64,000 nt of DNA, from positions 662,048 through 726,047 of the forward strand of contig NZ_ML137218.1 in the NCBI RefSeq assembly GCF_004015795.1, in the 5' to 3' direction. The position numbers were made by a program, and so were the translations under genes. Shown piece by piece: positions 1 through 8,060 of the stretch (position 1 is the stretch's first letter; the number at the start of each line of letters is the position of its first letter). The notes under the pieces were generated by a model, which was given only the letters and a program-made list of their open reading frames with translations, was not told the DNA's origin and did no database searches. The DNA comes from Falsirhodobacter deserti. GTDB taxonomy: Bacteria > Pseudomonadota > Alphaproteobacteria > Rhodobacterales > Rhodobacteraceae.

Positions 1-476
1 CCACGCACCCGGGCGATATGCCCGTTGCGATGCGCGTGCTGGATGCAGTGGTGGAAACCGTTGACGCGGCGGGCAAGACGCGCAGCATCCCGATGGCCGA
101 TTTCCACACCCTTCCGGGTGATACGCCCGAGGTGGAAACCGTGCTGAAACAGGGCGAGTTCATCACTGCCGTCACGCTGCCTGCGCCCGTGGGCGGGCGG
201 CAGATCTATCACAAGGTGCGCGATCGCGCTTCATACGCCTTTGCGCTGGTGTCGGTGGCGGCCATCGTGCAGCCGGACGGCACCGGCCGCGTCGCCTTTG
301 GCGGGCTGGCCCACAAGCCGTGGCGCGTGGAAGAGGCCGAGACCGAGATGCCGAACGGTGCCCGCGCCGTCACCGCCCGCGCGCTGGCGGATGCCGATCC
401 GACGGGCGATAACGCCTATAAACTGTCGTTGGCCGAGCGGACGCTTGCGCTGGTTCTGGCCGAAGCGAAGGAGTAA
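1..476 (+). CDS. paoB: FAD-binding subunit of a Pao-type molybdenum aldehyde oxidoreductase (5' truncated)
   Basis: C-terminal part of the medium (FAD) subunit of a xanthine oxidase-family enzyme. The reading frame is open from base 3, so the true start lies outside the window and the internal ATG at 18 is not the start. About 157 codons remain of a subunit that is usually around 320 residues. The visible part holds the GDMAVA-like segment ([10 protein letters not shown]) and the C-terminal CO-dehydrogenase flavoprotein domain. In this family the subunit passes electrons from the Mo and 2Fe-2S centres to FAD. Its stop is 3 nt before the start of the molybdenum subunit, so the two are co-transcribed. 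An iron-sulfur subunit is expected just upstream but cannot be seen. Confidence 0.85.
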   Translation, partial: THPGDMPVAMRVLDAVVETVDAAGKTRSIPMADFHTLPGDTPEVETVLKQGEFITAVTLPAPVGGRQIYHKVRDRASYAFALVSVAAIVQPDGTGRVAFGGLAHKPWRVEEAETEMPNGARAVTARALADADPTGDNAYKLSLAERTLALVLAEAKE

Positions 477-479
477 GTC

Positions 480-2672
480 ATGAAGTTCGACCGTCCCGCA
501 ACGACAAATCCTTCGGACCGCATGGCGGTTCTGGGCCAGCCCCATACCCGCATCGACGGCAAGCTGAAGACCACCGGCACCGCCGCCTACGCCTATGAAC
601 GCCATGACGCGGTGGAAGGGCAGCTTTATGGTTATCCCCTTGGCGCGGGCATCGCGCGGGGGCATGTTCTGGCGATGGACACCCGCGAGGCCGAGGCCGC
701 GCCCGGTGTCGTGACCGTTGTCACCACGCTGCAGATGGAAAAGCTGCCGCAGGATGACCGGAACATCGTGCGCCTGTTCGGCGGGCCCGAGATTGTCCAT
801 TATCACCAGGCCATCGCCGTGGTCGTGGCCGAAACGTTCGAACAGGCCCGCGCCGCCGCCAACATGATCCGCGTGACCTATGACGAGGACACGAGCGAGA
901 TCTACAACCTCGCGGAAAAGCGCGAGATGGTGGAGGATCAGGACATCCAGACCCACACCAACGTCGGTGATTTCCACACCGCCTTCGGCCAGGCCGAGGT
1001 GAAGCTGGACGCCACCTATGTCACGCCGCCCCAGACCCACGTGATGATGGAGCCGCATGCCAGCATCGCACACTGGACGGATGGCAGGCTGCGGGTCTGG
1101 ACCTCCAGCCAGATGATCGACTGGCACCGGCAGGCGCTGGCCACGACCTTCAGCCTCGATCCTGAGGCCGTGCATGTGGAAAGCCCGTTCATCGGCGGCG
1201 GTTTCGGCGGCAAGCTGTTCCTGCGCGCCGATGCTGTTCTGGCGGCGCTGGGCGCGAAGAAGGCGGGCCGTCCGGTGAAGGTTGCGCTGCCGCGCCCGAT
1301 GGTGATCAACAACACCACCCACCGTGCCGAAACGATCCAGCATATCCGCATCGGCGCCACGAAAGAGGGGAAGATCACCGCGATCTTCCATGACTGCGTG
1401 TCCAACACCCCGCCGGGTGGCGCGGGCGAGGATGCGACCAACCAGACGCGCTATTTCTATGCTGGGGAACATCGCCTGATCGTCAATCGGCTGGCGCAGG
1501 TGCGGCTGCCCGAATCCAACTCCATGCGCGCCCCGGGCGAGGCTGCGGGCCTGATGGCGCTTGAGGTCGCCATGGACGAGATGGCCGAAAAGCTGGGCAT
1601 GGACCCGGTGGAGTTCCGCATCGCGAACGACACGCAGGTGGTGCCGGAGAACCCTTCCCAGAAATTCTCGCAGCGCCGCTTCGTGGAATGCCTTCGCCAC
1701 GGCGCCGAGACGTTCGGCTGGACCAACCCCAAGCCCATGTCACAGCGCGATGGCGACTGGCTGATCGGTCATGGCATGTCGGGGGCCTATCGCGGCGCGC
1801 CGGCGCAGCCATCGGGTGCGCGCGTTCGCCTGCAGCCCAATGGCCGGCTGATCGTTGAAACCGATATGACCGATATCGGCACCGGCAGCTATACCATCCT
1901 TGCCCAGACCGCAGCCGAGATGACGGGCCTGCCGATGGACCGGATCGAGATGCGGCTGGGCAATTCGTCCTTCCCCGTTTCTTCGGGTTCGGGCGGGCAG
2001 TTCGGGGCCGCAAGCTCCACCGCGGGTCTTTATGCGGCCTGCGTGGCGCTGCGTGCGATGATCGCCGAACGGATGCAGGCCGATCCCGACACGCTGGATT
2101 TCCGCGACGGGCAGGTGATCGACGGCGCGCGCAGCCTGCCGCTGTCGGGCTTTGCCTCGGAAGGGGAGATGGTGGCCGAGGACAAGATCGAGTTCGGCGA
2201 TTTCCGCAGCAAGGAATACAAGCTGGCCACCTTCGCCGCCCATTTCGTGGAAACAAGGGTCAACGCCTATACCGGGGAAATCCGGCTGCAGCGCATGCTT
2301 TCGGTCTGCGACGCGGGGCGGATCCTGAACCCCGTTACCGCACGCAGCCAGGTAATCGGCGGGATGACGATGGGCGTCGGTTCGGCCCTGATGGAAAAGC
2401 TGGACGTGGACGACAAGCGCGGCTTCTTCGTGAACCACGATCTGGCAGGATACGAGGTGCCCGTGCATCTGGACATCCCGCAGCAGGAGGTGATCTTCCT
2501 GACGGGCGACGATCCTGTCTCCACCCCGCTGAAGGCCAAGGGCGTGGGGGAGTTGGGGATCAGCGGCGTCGCGGCGGCGGTGGCCAATGCCATCCACAAC
2601 GCCACCGGCGTGCGCGTCCGCGATTTTCCCATCACGCTGGACAAGTTCATTGACCGACTGCCCCCTGTCTGA
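480..2672 (+). CDS. paoC: Molybdopterin-binding large subunit of aldehyde oxidoreductase
   Basis: A 730-residue catalytic subunit that closely resembles E. coli PaoC (732 residues) along its length as I remember that sequence. Visible marks are the start MKFDRPA, the Mo-cofactor loop IGGGFGGK at 238-245, the NSMRAPGEA segment, the SGSGGQFGAASST loop, and the C-terminal GVGELG motif with Glu691 as the expected catalytic base. The family oxidises a broad range of aldehydes to acids with water as oxygen donor and uses molybdopterin cytosine dinucleotide. The XdhC-family and MocA-like genes downstream fit this need. No signal sequence is seen on this chain; in E. coli export is driven by the iron-sulfur subunit. 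Confidence 0.92.
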   Translation: MKFDRPATTNPSDRMAVLGQPHTRIDGKLKTTGTAAYAYERHDAVEGQLYGYPLGAGIARGHVLAMDTREAEAAPGVVTVVTTLQMEKLPQDDRNIVRLFGGPEIVHYHQAIAVVVAETFEQARAAANMIRVTYDEDTSEIYNLAEKREMVEDQDIQTHTNVGDFHTAFGQAEVKLDATYVTPPQTHVMMEPHASIAHWTDGRLRVWTSSQMIDWHRQALATTFSLDPEAVHVESPFIGGGFGGKLFLRADAVLAALGAKKAGRPVKVALPRPMVINNTTHRAETIQHIRIGATKEGKITAIFHDCVSNTPPGGAGEDATNQTRYFYAGEHRLIVNRLAQVRLPESNSMRAPGEAAGLMALEVAMDEMAEKLGMDPVEFRIANDTQVVPENPSQKFSQRRFVECLRHGAETFGWTNPKPMSQRDGDWLIGHGMSGAYRGAPAQPSGARVRLQPNGRLIVETDMTDIGTGSYTILAQTAAEMTGLPMDRIEMRLGNSSFPVSSGSGGQFGAASSTAGLYAACVALRAMIAERMQADPDTLDFRDGQVIDGARSLPLSGFASEGEMVAEDKIEFGDFRSKEYKLATFAAHFVETRVNAYTGEIRLQRMLSVCDAGRILNPVTARSQVIGGMTMGVGSALMEKLDVDDKRGFFVNHDLAGYEVPVHLDIPQQEVIFLTGDDPVSTPLKAKGVGELGISGVAAAVANAIHNATGVRVRDFPITLDKFIDRLPPV

Positions 2673-2679
2673 GGCGACG

Positions 2680-3516
2680 GTGCCCGAGGGGGATGTTCCC
2701 CTTCGGGCGCTTCTTCGGCCCGGTACCGCGCTGGCTGTCATCACGGGGGTGGAGGGGACGTCCTATCGCCCAGTGGGGGCTGTCATGGCGATCGGGCCAA
2801 AGGGGCGGCGGGCTGGCAACCTTTCATCTGGCTGCATCGACGAGGATGTGGCCCTTCATGCCCTTCGCGCGATGCAGGACGGGCAGGAACGGCGGCTGCG
2901 ATACGGCGCGGGTTCCCCTTTCGTTGATCTGGCGCTGCCTTGTGGCGGCGGGCTGGACATCCTGATCCTGCCGCATCCGGACCGCGACGCACTGGCCGCC
3001 GCACAAGACAGGCTGGAAGCGCGGGACACGGCCGTTCTGTCCCTGCCGGGCCTGACGCTGCACATCCTGCCCGAGTTGCGGTTCCTGATCTTCGGCAAGG
3101 GGCCTGAGGCGGCCACTTTCGCCGATCTGGTGAACCTTGCCGGGTTCCGCGCCGAGCTGTTTACGCCCGAAGCAATGGATGTCCCTTCCGGCGTGCCCGC
3201 CGTGCCGCTGCTGTCGCCGCGCTGGCCCGAAAAGGTGGCGATCGATGCGCGCACTGCGGTGACCCTGTTCTTTCACGATCATGAGTGGGAGCCGCCCTTG
3301 CTGGCACATGCCCTTGCCTCGCCCGCGCTGTATGTCGGGGCGCAGGGCAGCTTCCGCGCCCGCATGGCCCGCCGCGCCGCGCTGGAGGGGGCCGGGGTGT
3401 CGGCGGAACGCATCGATCGGCTGGCCGATCCCTTCGGGCTGATCCCCTCGGCCCGTGATCCGCGCACGCTGGCGGTGGCGGTGCTGGCCGATGTTCTGGC
3501 AAAGGCCCGGTTATGA
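2680..3516 (+). CDS. XdhC/CoxI-family molybdenum cofactor maturation chaperone
   Basis: A 278-residue protein of the XdhC family, which binds the matured Mo cofactor and inserts it into xanthine oxidase-type enzymes; E. coli PaoD is the functional counterpart for PaoABC. The start is taken as GTG at 2680 because GAGG at 2671-2674 sits 5 nt upstream and no ATG lies nearby in frame. The N-terminal motif TGVEGTSYRPVGAVMA and the SSGCIDEDV segment are typical XdhC/CoxI features, followed by a Rossmann-like C-terminal half with FGKGPEA. It begins 7 nt after paoC and overlaps the next gene by 4 nt (ATGA), so it is part of the same operon. Confidence 0.88.
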   Translation: MPEGDVPLRALLRPGTALAVITGVEGTSYRPVGAVMAIGPKGRRAGNLSSGCIDEDVALHALRAMQDGQERRLRYGAGSPFVDLALPCGGGLDILILPHPDRDALAAAQDRLEARDTAVLSLPGLTLHILPELRFLIFGKGPEAATFADLVNLAGFRAELFTPEAMDVPSGVPAVPLLSPRWPEKVAIDARTAVTLFFHDHEWEPPLLAHALASPALYVGAQGSFRARMARRAALEGAGVSAERIDRLADPFGLIPSARDPRTLAVAVLADVLAKARL

Positions 3517-4055
3517 GGGTGGCGGGCGTTCTGCTGGCCGCCGGCGCCTCGCGGCGTTTCGGGGCGGCGGACAAGCTGCTGGCCCCCCTGAAGGGCAGCC
3601 CCCTTGTTGCCCATGCCGCACGGGCGATGGCAGGGCTGCCTTTGCGCATTGCCGTGACATCATCCGATCCCGTTGCTCAGGTTCTGGCCGCGGAAGGCGT
3701 GGGCATCCTGTGCATTCTGCCGGGGCAGGGGCAGTCGGCCAGCCTTCGGGCTGCGGTGCTGTCGGTGCCTGCGGAAGCGACGCATCTTCTGGTAATGCTG
3801 GGCGATATGCCCTTCGTGACGGCGGATGATCTAGCCGTTCTTCTGGCCGCCGATCCGGCCATTCCGCATTGTGCCGTGCAGGGGGGCGTTCCGCAGCCGC
3901 CCGCGCTTTTCCCCAAGGCGTGGTGGCCGCAGCTTCTGGCGCTGGGCGGGGATCAGGGGGCGGGGCGGATATTGCGGGGGCTGGGGCCTGCCTCGTGCCA
4001 CCGGCTGCCTGCGGCTTCGCTTCGGGACATCGACCTGCCTGCCGATCTGCCCTAG
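3513..4055 (+). CDS. mocA: MocA-like molybdenum cofactor cytidylyltransferase
   Basis: A 180-residue nucleotidyltransferase of the MobA/MocA fold. The N-terminal signature LLAAGASRRFGAADKLL is the nucleotide-binding P-loop, and LVMLGDMPFVTADD holds the metal-binding Asp. MocA converts Mo-molybdopterin and CTP to molybdopterin cytosine dinucleotide, the form used by PaoABC, so the context supports MocA over the GMP-adding MobA. It overlaps the XdhC gene by 4 nt. Its stop codon shares the sequence CTAG at 4052-4055 with the stop of the convergent serine hydrolase gene. Confidence 0.82.
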   Translation: MRVAGVLLAAGASRRFGAADKLLAPLKGSPLVAHAARAMAGLPLRIAVTSSDPVAQVLAAEGVGILCILPGQGQSASLRAAVLSVPAEATHLLVMLGDMPFVTADDLAVLLAADPAIPHCAVQGGVPQPPALFPKAWWPQLLALGGDQGAGRILRGLGPASCHRLPAASLRDIDLPADLP

Positions 4056-5047
4056 GCGCGGCGCAGGTCGGGCAGGATGCGATCTTCCATCAGGCGCATC
4101 AGGTCGCCGAAATAGCCCTCGCTTCGTGCGGGGCGCGTGGGATCGGAGGTGATGATCACGCTCGCCTCGTCTTCGGGGAAGACTGCGATGATCTGCCCGC
4201 CATACCCGCGTGCCATGGCCATCGGCGTGCCCGCCAGCCGCCCCAGAAACCACCCATAGCCGTAATCCAGCCCCGAGAACGGAGATCGGGTGCGCGGGGT
4301 GAACGATTGCCGCATCCACCCGGCCGACAGAACGCGCGTGCCCTTCAGCATGCCATCCTGCCGCGCCATCTCTGCCACGCGCAGCATGGCGCGGGGTGAC
4401 AGCGCCATTTCGTTCCCGCCAAGGTACAGCCCCTGCGGATCGCGCGTCCATGCAGGGACCTGCACATCCAAAGGCGCCCCGATCCAGTCCCGCATCACCG
4501 CCAGAAGGCTGGCATCCGCCCGTGCCGCAATCACGGCACCAAGGATGTGGAACGAGCCGGTGGAATAAAGCATCCTTCTGCCCGGTTCCGCCACGAACGG
4601 ACGGGAAAGGGCATAGGCGATCCAGTCGCGGCTGGACACCCATGCGCCGTAATTCGCCCCCGAGGTTCGGGCAAGCCCCGCCCGCATCGTCACAAGGTTT
4701 TCCACCGTCAGGCGGGCGGCGCGGGGATCGGCATCGCGTGGAATCAGGTTCGGGATCGCCTCCTCCAGCGTGGTGTCCAGCGTCATCAGGTTCCGGTCGA
4801 TCGCAGCGCCCGCTGCCAGCGCGACCATCGTCTTCGAAACGGATTTCACGTTCACCGGCACGTCGGTGGCGGGGCCGCGAAATGTCTCCTCCAGCAGAAC
4901 CTGCCCGCGGCGGGCAACGATCAGGCTGTGCAGCTGGTCCAGCGATCCTGCGGCAGCGCGCGTGGCGGCGTGCGCGTCCTGCGCGCCGCCGGCTGCGGGA
5001 ATGGCGCAAAAGCCGGCCAGTGCGGCAAGGGCGATGCGGCGGTGCAT
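4052..5047 (-). CDS. Serine hydrolase of the beta-lactamase / penicillin-binding fold, exported
   Basis: A 331-residue serine hydrolase. The start chosen is ATG at 5047 because AAGGAG at 5054-5059 precedes it by 6 nt; an upstream ATG at 5062 has no comparable site. A hydrophobic N-terminus of about 27 residues ending near AGGAQDAHA looks like a signal peptide. The nucleophile motif SVSK lies at 69-72 and a YST motif follows in the middle of the protein, both expected of class C beta-lactamase-like hydrolases (the family that includes 6-aminohexanoate-dimer hydrolase and esterases). The substrate cannot be read from the sequence. It is convergent with mocA and divergent from the transporter gene at 5129. 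Confidence 0.8.
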   Translation of the reverse strand: MHRRIALAALAGFCAIPAAGGAQDAHAATRAAAGSLDQLHSLIVARRGQVLLEETFRGPATDVPVNVKSVSKTMVALAAGAAIDRNLMTLDTTLEEAIPNLIPRDADPRAARLTVENLVTMRAGLARTSGANYGAWVSSRDWIAYALSRPFVAEPGRRMLYSTGSFHILGAVIAARADASLLAVMRDWIGAPLDVQVPAWTRDPQGLYLGGNEMALSPRAMLRVAEMARQDGMLKGTRVLSAGWMRQSFTPRTRSPFSGLDYGYGWFLGRLAGTPMAMARGYGGQIIAVFPEDEASVIITSDPTRPARSEGYFGDLMRLMEDRILPDLRRA

Positions 5048-5128
5048 CGGCAACTCCTTCATGTCCCCGGGGTATACAGGCGGCGGCCGGACCGCTATGC
5101 CGGATGCGATACCCGATCAGGAGCGGAT

Positions 5129-6088
5129 ATGGCCTTTCTACAGCGGTTCGGCATCGACACCTACATGCTGCTTCTTGTCGCAACCGTCGTGCTGGGCGCG
5201 ATCCTGCCGGTTTCCGGGGGTGCTGCGGATATCATGGGCGGCGTCACCTTTGCGGCAGTCGCGCTTTTGTTCTTCCTTTACGGGGTCCGGATGAACGCGG
5301 CAGAGGTTTGGGCCGGTCTGACCAACTGGCGCCTTCAGGGCACGAGCTTTGCGACAACCTTCATGCTGTTTCCGGTTCTGGGCCTGATCCTTGCCTTCGT
5401 GCTGCGCCCCGTTCTGGGCAATGAGCTGGTGACGGGGCTGCTGTTTCTTTCAGTGCTGCCATCCACCATCAACTCCTCCATCGCCTTTACGGGGATGGCG
5501 GGGGGCAACGTGTCGGGGGCAATCTGCTCGGCCTCTCTTTCCAACCTGATCGGGGTGGTGCTGACGCCACTGCTGGCGGCGCTGGTGCTGCATCAGGGGG
5601 CCGGCGTGGTGACAGGCGGGGCCGTGCTGAAGATCGCGATGCAGATCCTGCTGCCCTTCGTGATCGGGCAGCTGCTGCGCCCCTGGCTGGGCAATTTCGT
5701 GCGCGCGCGCAAACGGATGACGACCATGGTCGATCGCGGGGCGATCCTGCTGATCGTTTATTCCGCCTTCAGCGCAGGCACCGTTGCCGGCATCTGGACG
5801 CTGATCCCGCCGGTGACGCTGGTTCTCCTGTTCGGCGTGATCTCTGTTTTTCTGGCCATGGGGATGGGCATGACGGTGCTGATCGGCCGCGCCGCACGGC
5901 TTGCGCCTGCTGACCGTTCCGCCCTGTTCTTTTGCGGATCAACCAAAAGCTTGGCCAGCGGCCTGCCCATCGCGGCAGCCCTGTTCCCGGCCGACATCAT
6001 CGGCGTGACGATCCTGCCGGTGATGATGTTCCACCTGACACAGCTTTTCGTTTGTGCATTGATCGCCCAACGGGCGTCATCGCGATGA
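5129..6088 (+). CDS. Bile acid:sodium symporter (BASS/SBF)-family transporter, YfeH type
   Basis: A 319-residue membrane protein with about nine to ten hydrophobic segments. It starts at ATG 5129 behind AGGAG at 5119-5123. The segment LPSTINSSIAFTGMAGGNVSGAICSA is the first of the two discontinuous helix regions typical of this family, and a second, CGSTKSLASGLPIA, lies near the C-terminus. Proteins of this branch resemble YfeH and plant BASS carriers and are predicted Na+-coupled organic anion transporters. The substrate is unknown. It is a single gene, divergent from the serine hydrolase and separated by 130 nt from the ABC operon that follows. Confidence 0.85.
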   Translation: MAFLQRFGIDTYMLLLVATVVLGAILPVSGGAADIMGGVTFAAVALLFFLYGVRMNAAEVWAGLTNWRLQGTSFATTFMLFPVLGLILAFVLRPVLGNELVTGLLFLSVLPSTINSSIAFTGMAGGNVSGAICSASLSNLIGVVLTPLLAALVLHQGAGVVTGGAVLKIAMQILLPFVIGQLLRPWLGNFVRARKRMTTMVDRGAILLIVYSAFSAGTVAGIWTLIPPVTLVLLFGVISVFLAMGMGMTVLIGRAARLAPADRSALFFCGSTKSLASGLPIAAALFPADIIGVTILPVMMFHLTQLFVCALIAQRASSR

Positions 6089-6137
6089 GCCTTGTTTCTT
6101 TTGCTCTGCCGGTAGACTTTCACGTGAACAGGTAAAT

Positions 6138-6150
6138 ACTAATATATCAG
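6138..6150 (+). promoter_or_regulatory. Candidate GntR operator upstream of the ABC transporter operon
   Basis: The 13-mer ACTAATATATCAG occurs here and again at 11394-11406. These are the two promoter regions of the gene blocks that flank the GntR gene. Its core CTAATATATCAG is an imperfect palindrome (10 of 12 positions symmetric), as expected for a dimeric FCD-type GntR repressor. It lies about 70 nt upstream of the first ATG of the operon. Confidence 0.6.
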
Positions 6151-6218
6151 CATGGCGCGATTCGGGAGTGGAGGCCTGTCCCGCGTCAGCACGACCCAAA
6201 GCGGAGGAGGGGTCCCCC

Positions 6219-7133
6219 ATGAAGAACTTCCTTGGGAAGCGCGCTTTTGCCAGCGGTCTGTCGCTGGTAGGGCTCGTTGTCCTTGTATTTTTTCTTTCGC
6301 GACTGACAGGCGATCCAACGGATCTTTACCTGCCGCTGGATGCCAGCCTTGAAGCGCGGGAACAGTTCCGCGAGCTGAACGGCTTCAACGATCCGTTGCT
6401 TGTGCAGTTCGGCAACTATGTCTGGGATCTTCTGCACCTTGATTTCGGCCAGTCCATCCGCGAGGCGCGGCCTGCGATCGACGTGGTGTTGGAAGGCTTC
6501 AGCTGGACGCTGAGCCTTGCGATCGTGACCATGACGATTGTGACCATCGCCGCCGTCGTGATCGGTTCGCTTGCCGCCTTCCGCGTCGGCGGGATCTTCG
6601 ACCGCATCGCCACCTTCTTTTCGCTGATCGGGGCATCGGCACCCGATTTCTGGATCGCAATCGTCGCCATCGTGATCTTCGCGGTGAACCTTGGCTGGTT
6701 GCCCACATCGGGCACAGGCACGATCTGGCACTGGATCCTGCCGGTTGCGGTGCTGTTCGTACGCCCGTTCGGTTTGATCCTGCAGGTGGTGCGCGGGTCC
6801 ATGATCACGGCACTCTCATCTCCCTATGTGAAGACGGCCAAGGCCAAGGGTGTGCGCCCGCGTCCCATCATCTTCGTGCACGCGCTGCGCAACGGGCTGC
6901 TGCCGGTCATCACCGTGATCGGCGATCAGGCTGCGGCGATCCTGAACGGCGCGGTGGTGGTGGAAACGATCTTCGGCTTTCCCGGCATCGGCAAGCTGAT
7001 GATCGATTCCATCCTGCAACGCGATTTCACCGTCGTGCTGGCCGCCATCATGATCTCGGCCCTCGCGATCTTTATCATGAACCTGCTGATCGATCTGGCT
7101 TATGCCGCCCTCGATCCGCGCATCAGGTATTGA
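6219..7133 (+). CDS. Oligopeptide-type ABC transporter permease (DppB-like)
   Basis: A 304-residue inner-membrane permease of the DppB/OppB/GsiC family. It starts at ATG 6219 behind a purine-rich GGAGGAGGGG site. Six transmembrane segments are expected. The cytoplasmic coupling loop near GSMITALSSPYVKTAKAKG (the EAA-type motif) is intact. It pairs with the DppC-like permease that begins 3 nt after its stop. Although the family is named for peptides, many members carry sugars, oligosaccharides or organic acids; the sugar-acid-like enzymes co-located here point to such a substrate. Confidence 0.9.
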   Translation: MKNFLGKRAFASGLSLVGLVVLVFFLSRLTGDPTDLYLPLDASLEAREQFRELNGFNDPLLVQFGNYVWDLLHLDFGQSIREARPAIDVVLEGFSWTLSLAIVTMTIVTIAAVVIGSLAAFRVGGIFDRIATFFSLIGASAPDFWIAIVAIVIFAVNLGWLPTSGTGTIWHWILPVAVLFVRPFGLILQVVRGSMITALSSPYVKTAKAKGVRPRPIIFVHALRNGLLPVITVIGDQAAAILNGAVVVETIFGFPGIGKLMIDSILQRDFTVVLAAIMISALAIFIMNLLIDLAYAALDPRIRY

Positions 7134-7136
7134 GCC

Positions 7137-8060
7137 ATGGCGATGAGTGACACCGCAACAACCAGTCCGCGCCCCAAACGCCCCTTCGGCACGTTCCTGA
7201 GCCTGCTTTGGGCCGACAAGTTCGCTTTCGTGGCCATGCTTTTCCTGCTGGTGGTGATCTTCTGCGCGATCTTCGGCCCCTGGCTGATGAGCGATGCGGC
7301 AGGCTCGCTTAACCTGCGCGGCCGCAACGCGCCGCCGTTCCAGCTTGATCTGGGCTGGGCGATGATCCTTGGCGCGGATTCGCTGGGCCGCCCGCTGCTG
7401 CCGCGCGTGATCATCGCCGCGCAGAACACGATGATGGTCGCTGCCGGTGCCGTGGTCTTTTCGATGATCATCGGCACCACGCTGGGCATGATCGCGGGTT
7501 ATTCCCGCGGCCGGCTGGGGCAGATCATCCCGCGCCTTGCGGATGTGATCATGTCCTTCCCGTCGCTGCTGCTGGCGGTGATCGTGCTTTACATGCTGGA
7601 GCCTAGCGTTTCCAACATCATCATCGTGCTGGCGATCACCCGCATCCCCGTTTATCTGCGGACCGCCCGCGCCGAGGTGCTGGAAATCCGCGAGCGGATG
7701 TTCGTGCAGGCCGCCAAGGTCATGGGCGCATCCACGGGCCGCATCATCTTCCGCCACATCCTGCCGGTCGTCCTGCCCACGCTGGTCACGATCGCGACGC
7801 TGGATTTCGCCTTCGTGATGCTGGCCGAAAGCTCGCTTTCCTTCCTTGGCATCGGCATCCAGGCCCCCGAGGTGACGTGGGGGCTGATGGTGGCGCAGGG
7901 ACGGGCCTATCTGACGAATGCGTGGTGGCTGTCGTTCTGGCCGGGTCTGGCCATCATCCTGACGACGCTGTCGCTGAACCTGATCTCCCACTGGCTGCGC
8001 ATCGCGCTTGACCCCGCGCAACGCTGGCGGCTGGAAATGGGAGGACGCAAGAATGGCTGA
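7137..8060 (+). CDS. Oligopeptide-type ABC transporter permease (DppC-like)
   Basis: A 307-residue permease of the DppC/OppC family, the partner of the preceding DppB-like protein. It has the typical N-terminal cytoplasmic tail with a first membrane helix near FVAMLFLLVVIFCAIFG. A periplasmic segment with LGADSLGR follows (the LGTDxxGRD signature of the family in a slightly altered form), then the coupling loop ERMFVQAAKVMGAS. It overlaps the ATPase gene by 8 nt, a sign of translational coupling. Confidence 0.9.
   Translation: MAMSDTATTSPRPKRPFGTFLSLLWADKFAFVAMLFLLVVIFCAIFGPWLMSDAAGSLNLRGRNAPPFQLDLGWAMILGADSLGRPLLPRVIIAAQNTMMVAAGAVVFSMIIGTTLGMIAGYSRGRLGQIIPRLADVIMSFPSLLLAVIVLYMLEPSVSNIIIVLAITRIPVYLRTARAEVLEIRERMFVQAAKVMGASTGRIIFRHILPVVLPTLVTIATLDFAFVMLAESSLSFLGIGIQAPEVTWGLMVAQGRAYLTNAWWLSFWPGLAIILTTLSLNLISHWLRIALDPAQRWRLEMGGRKNG

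Noticed and set aside
231-1700. Long open frame antisense to paoB/paoC
   Set aside because: High GC gives long antisense frames. This one is rich in His and Arg, has no motif, and lies opposite a clear paoC.
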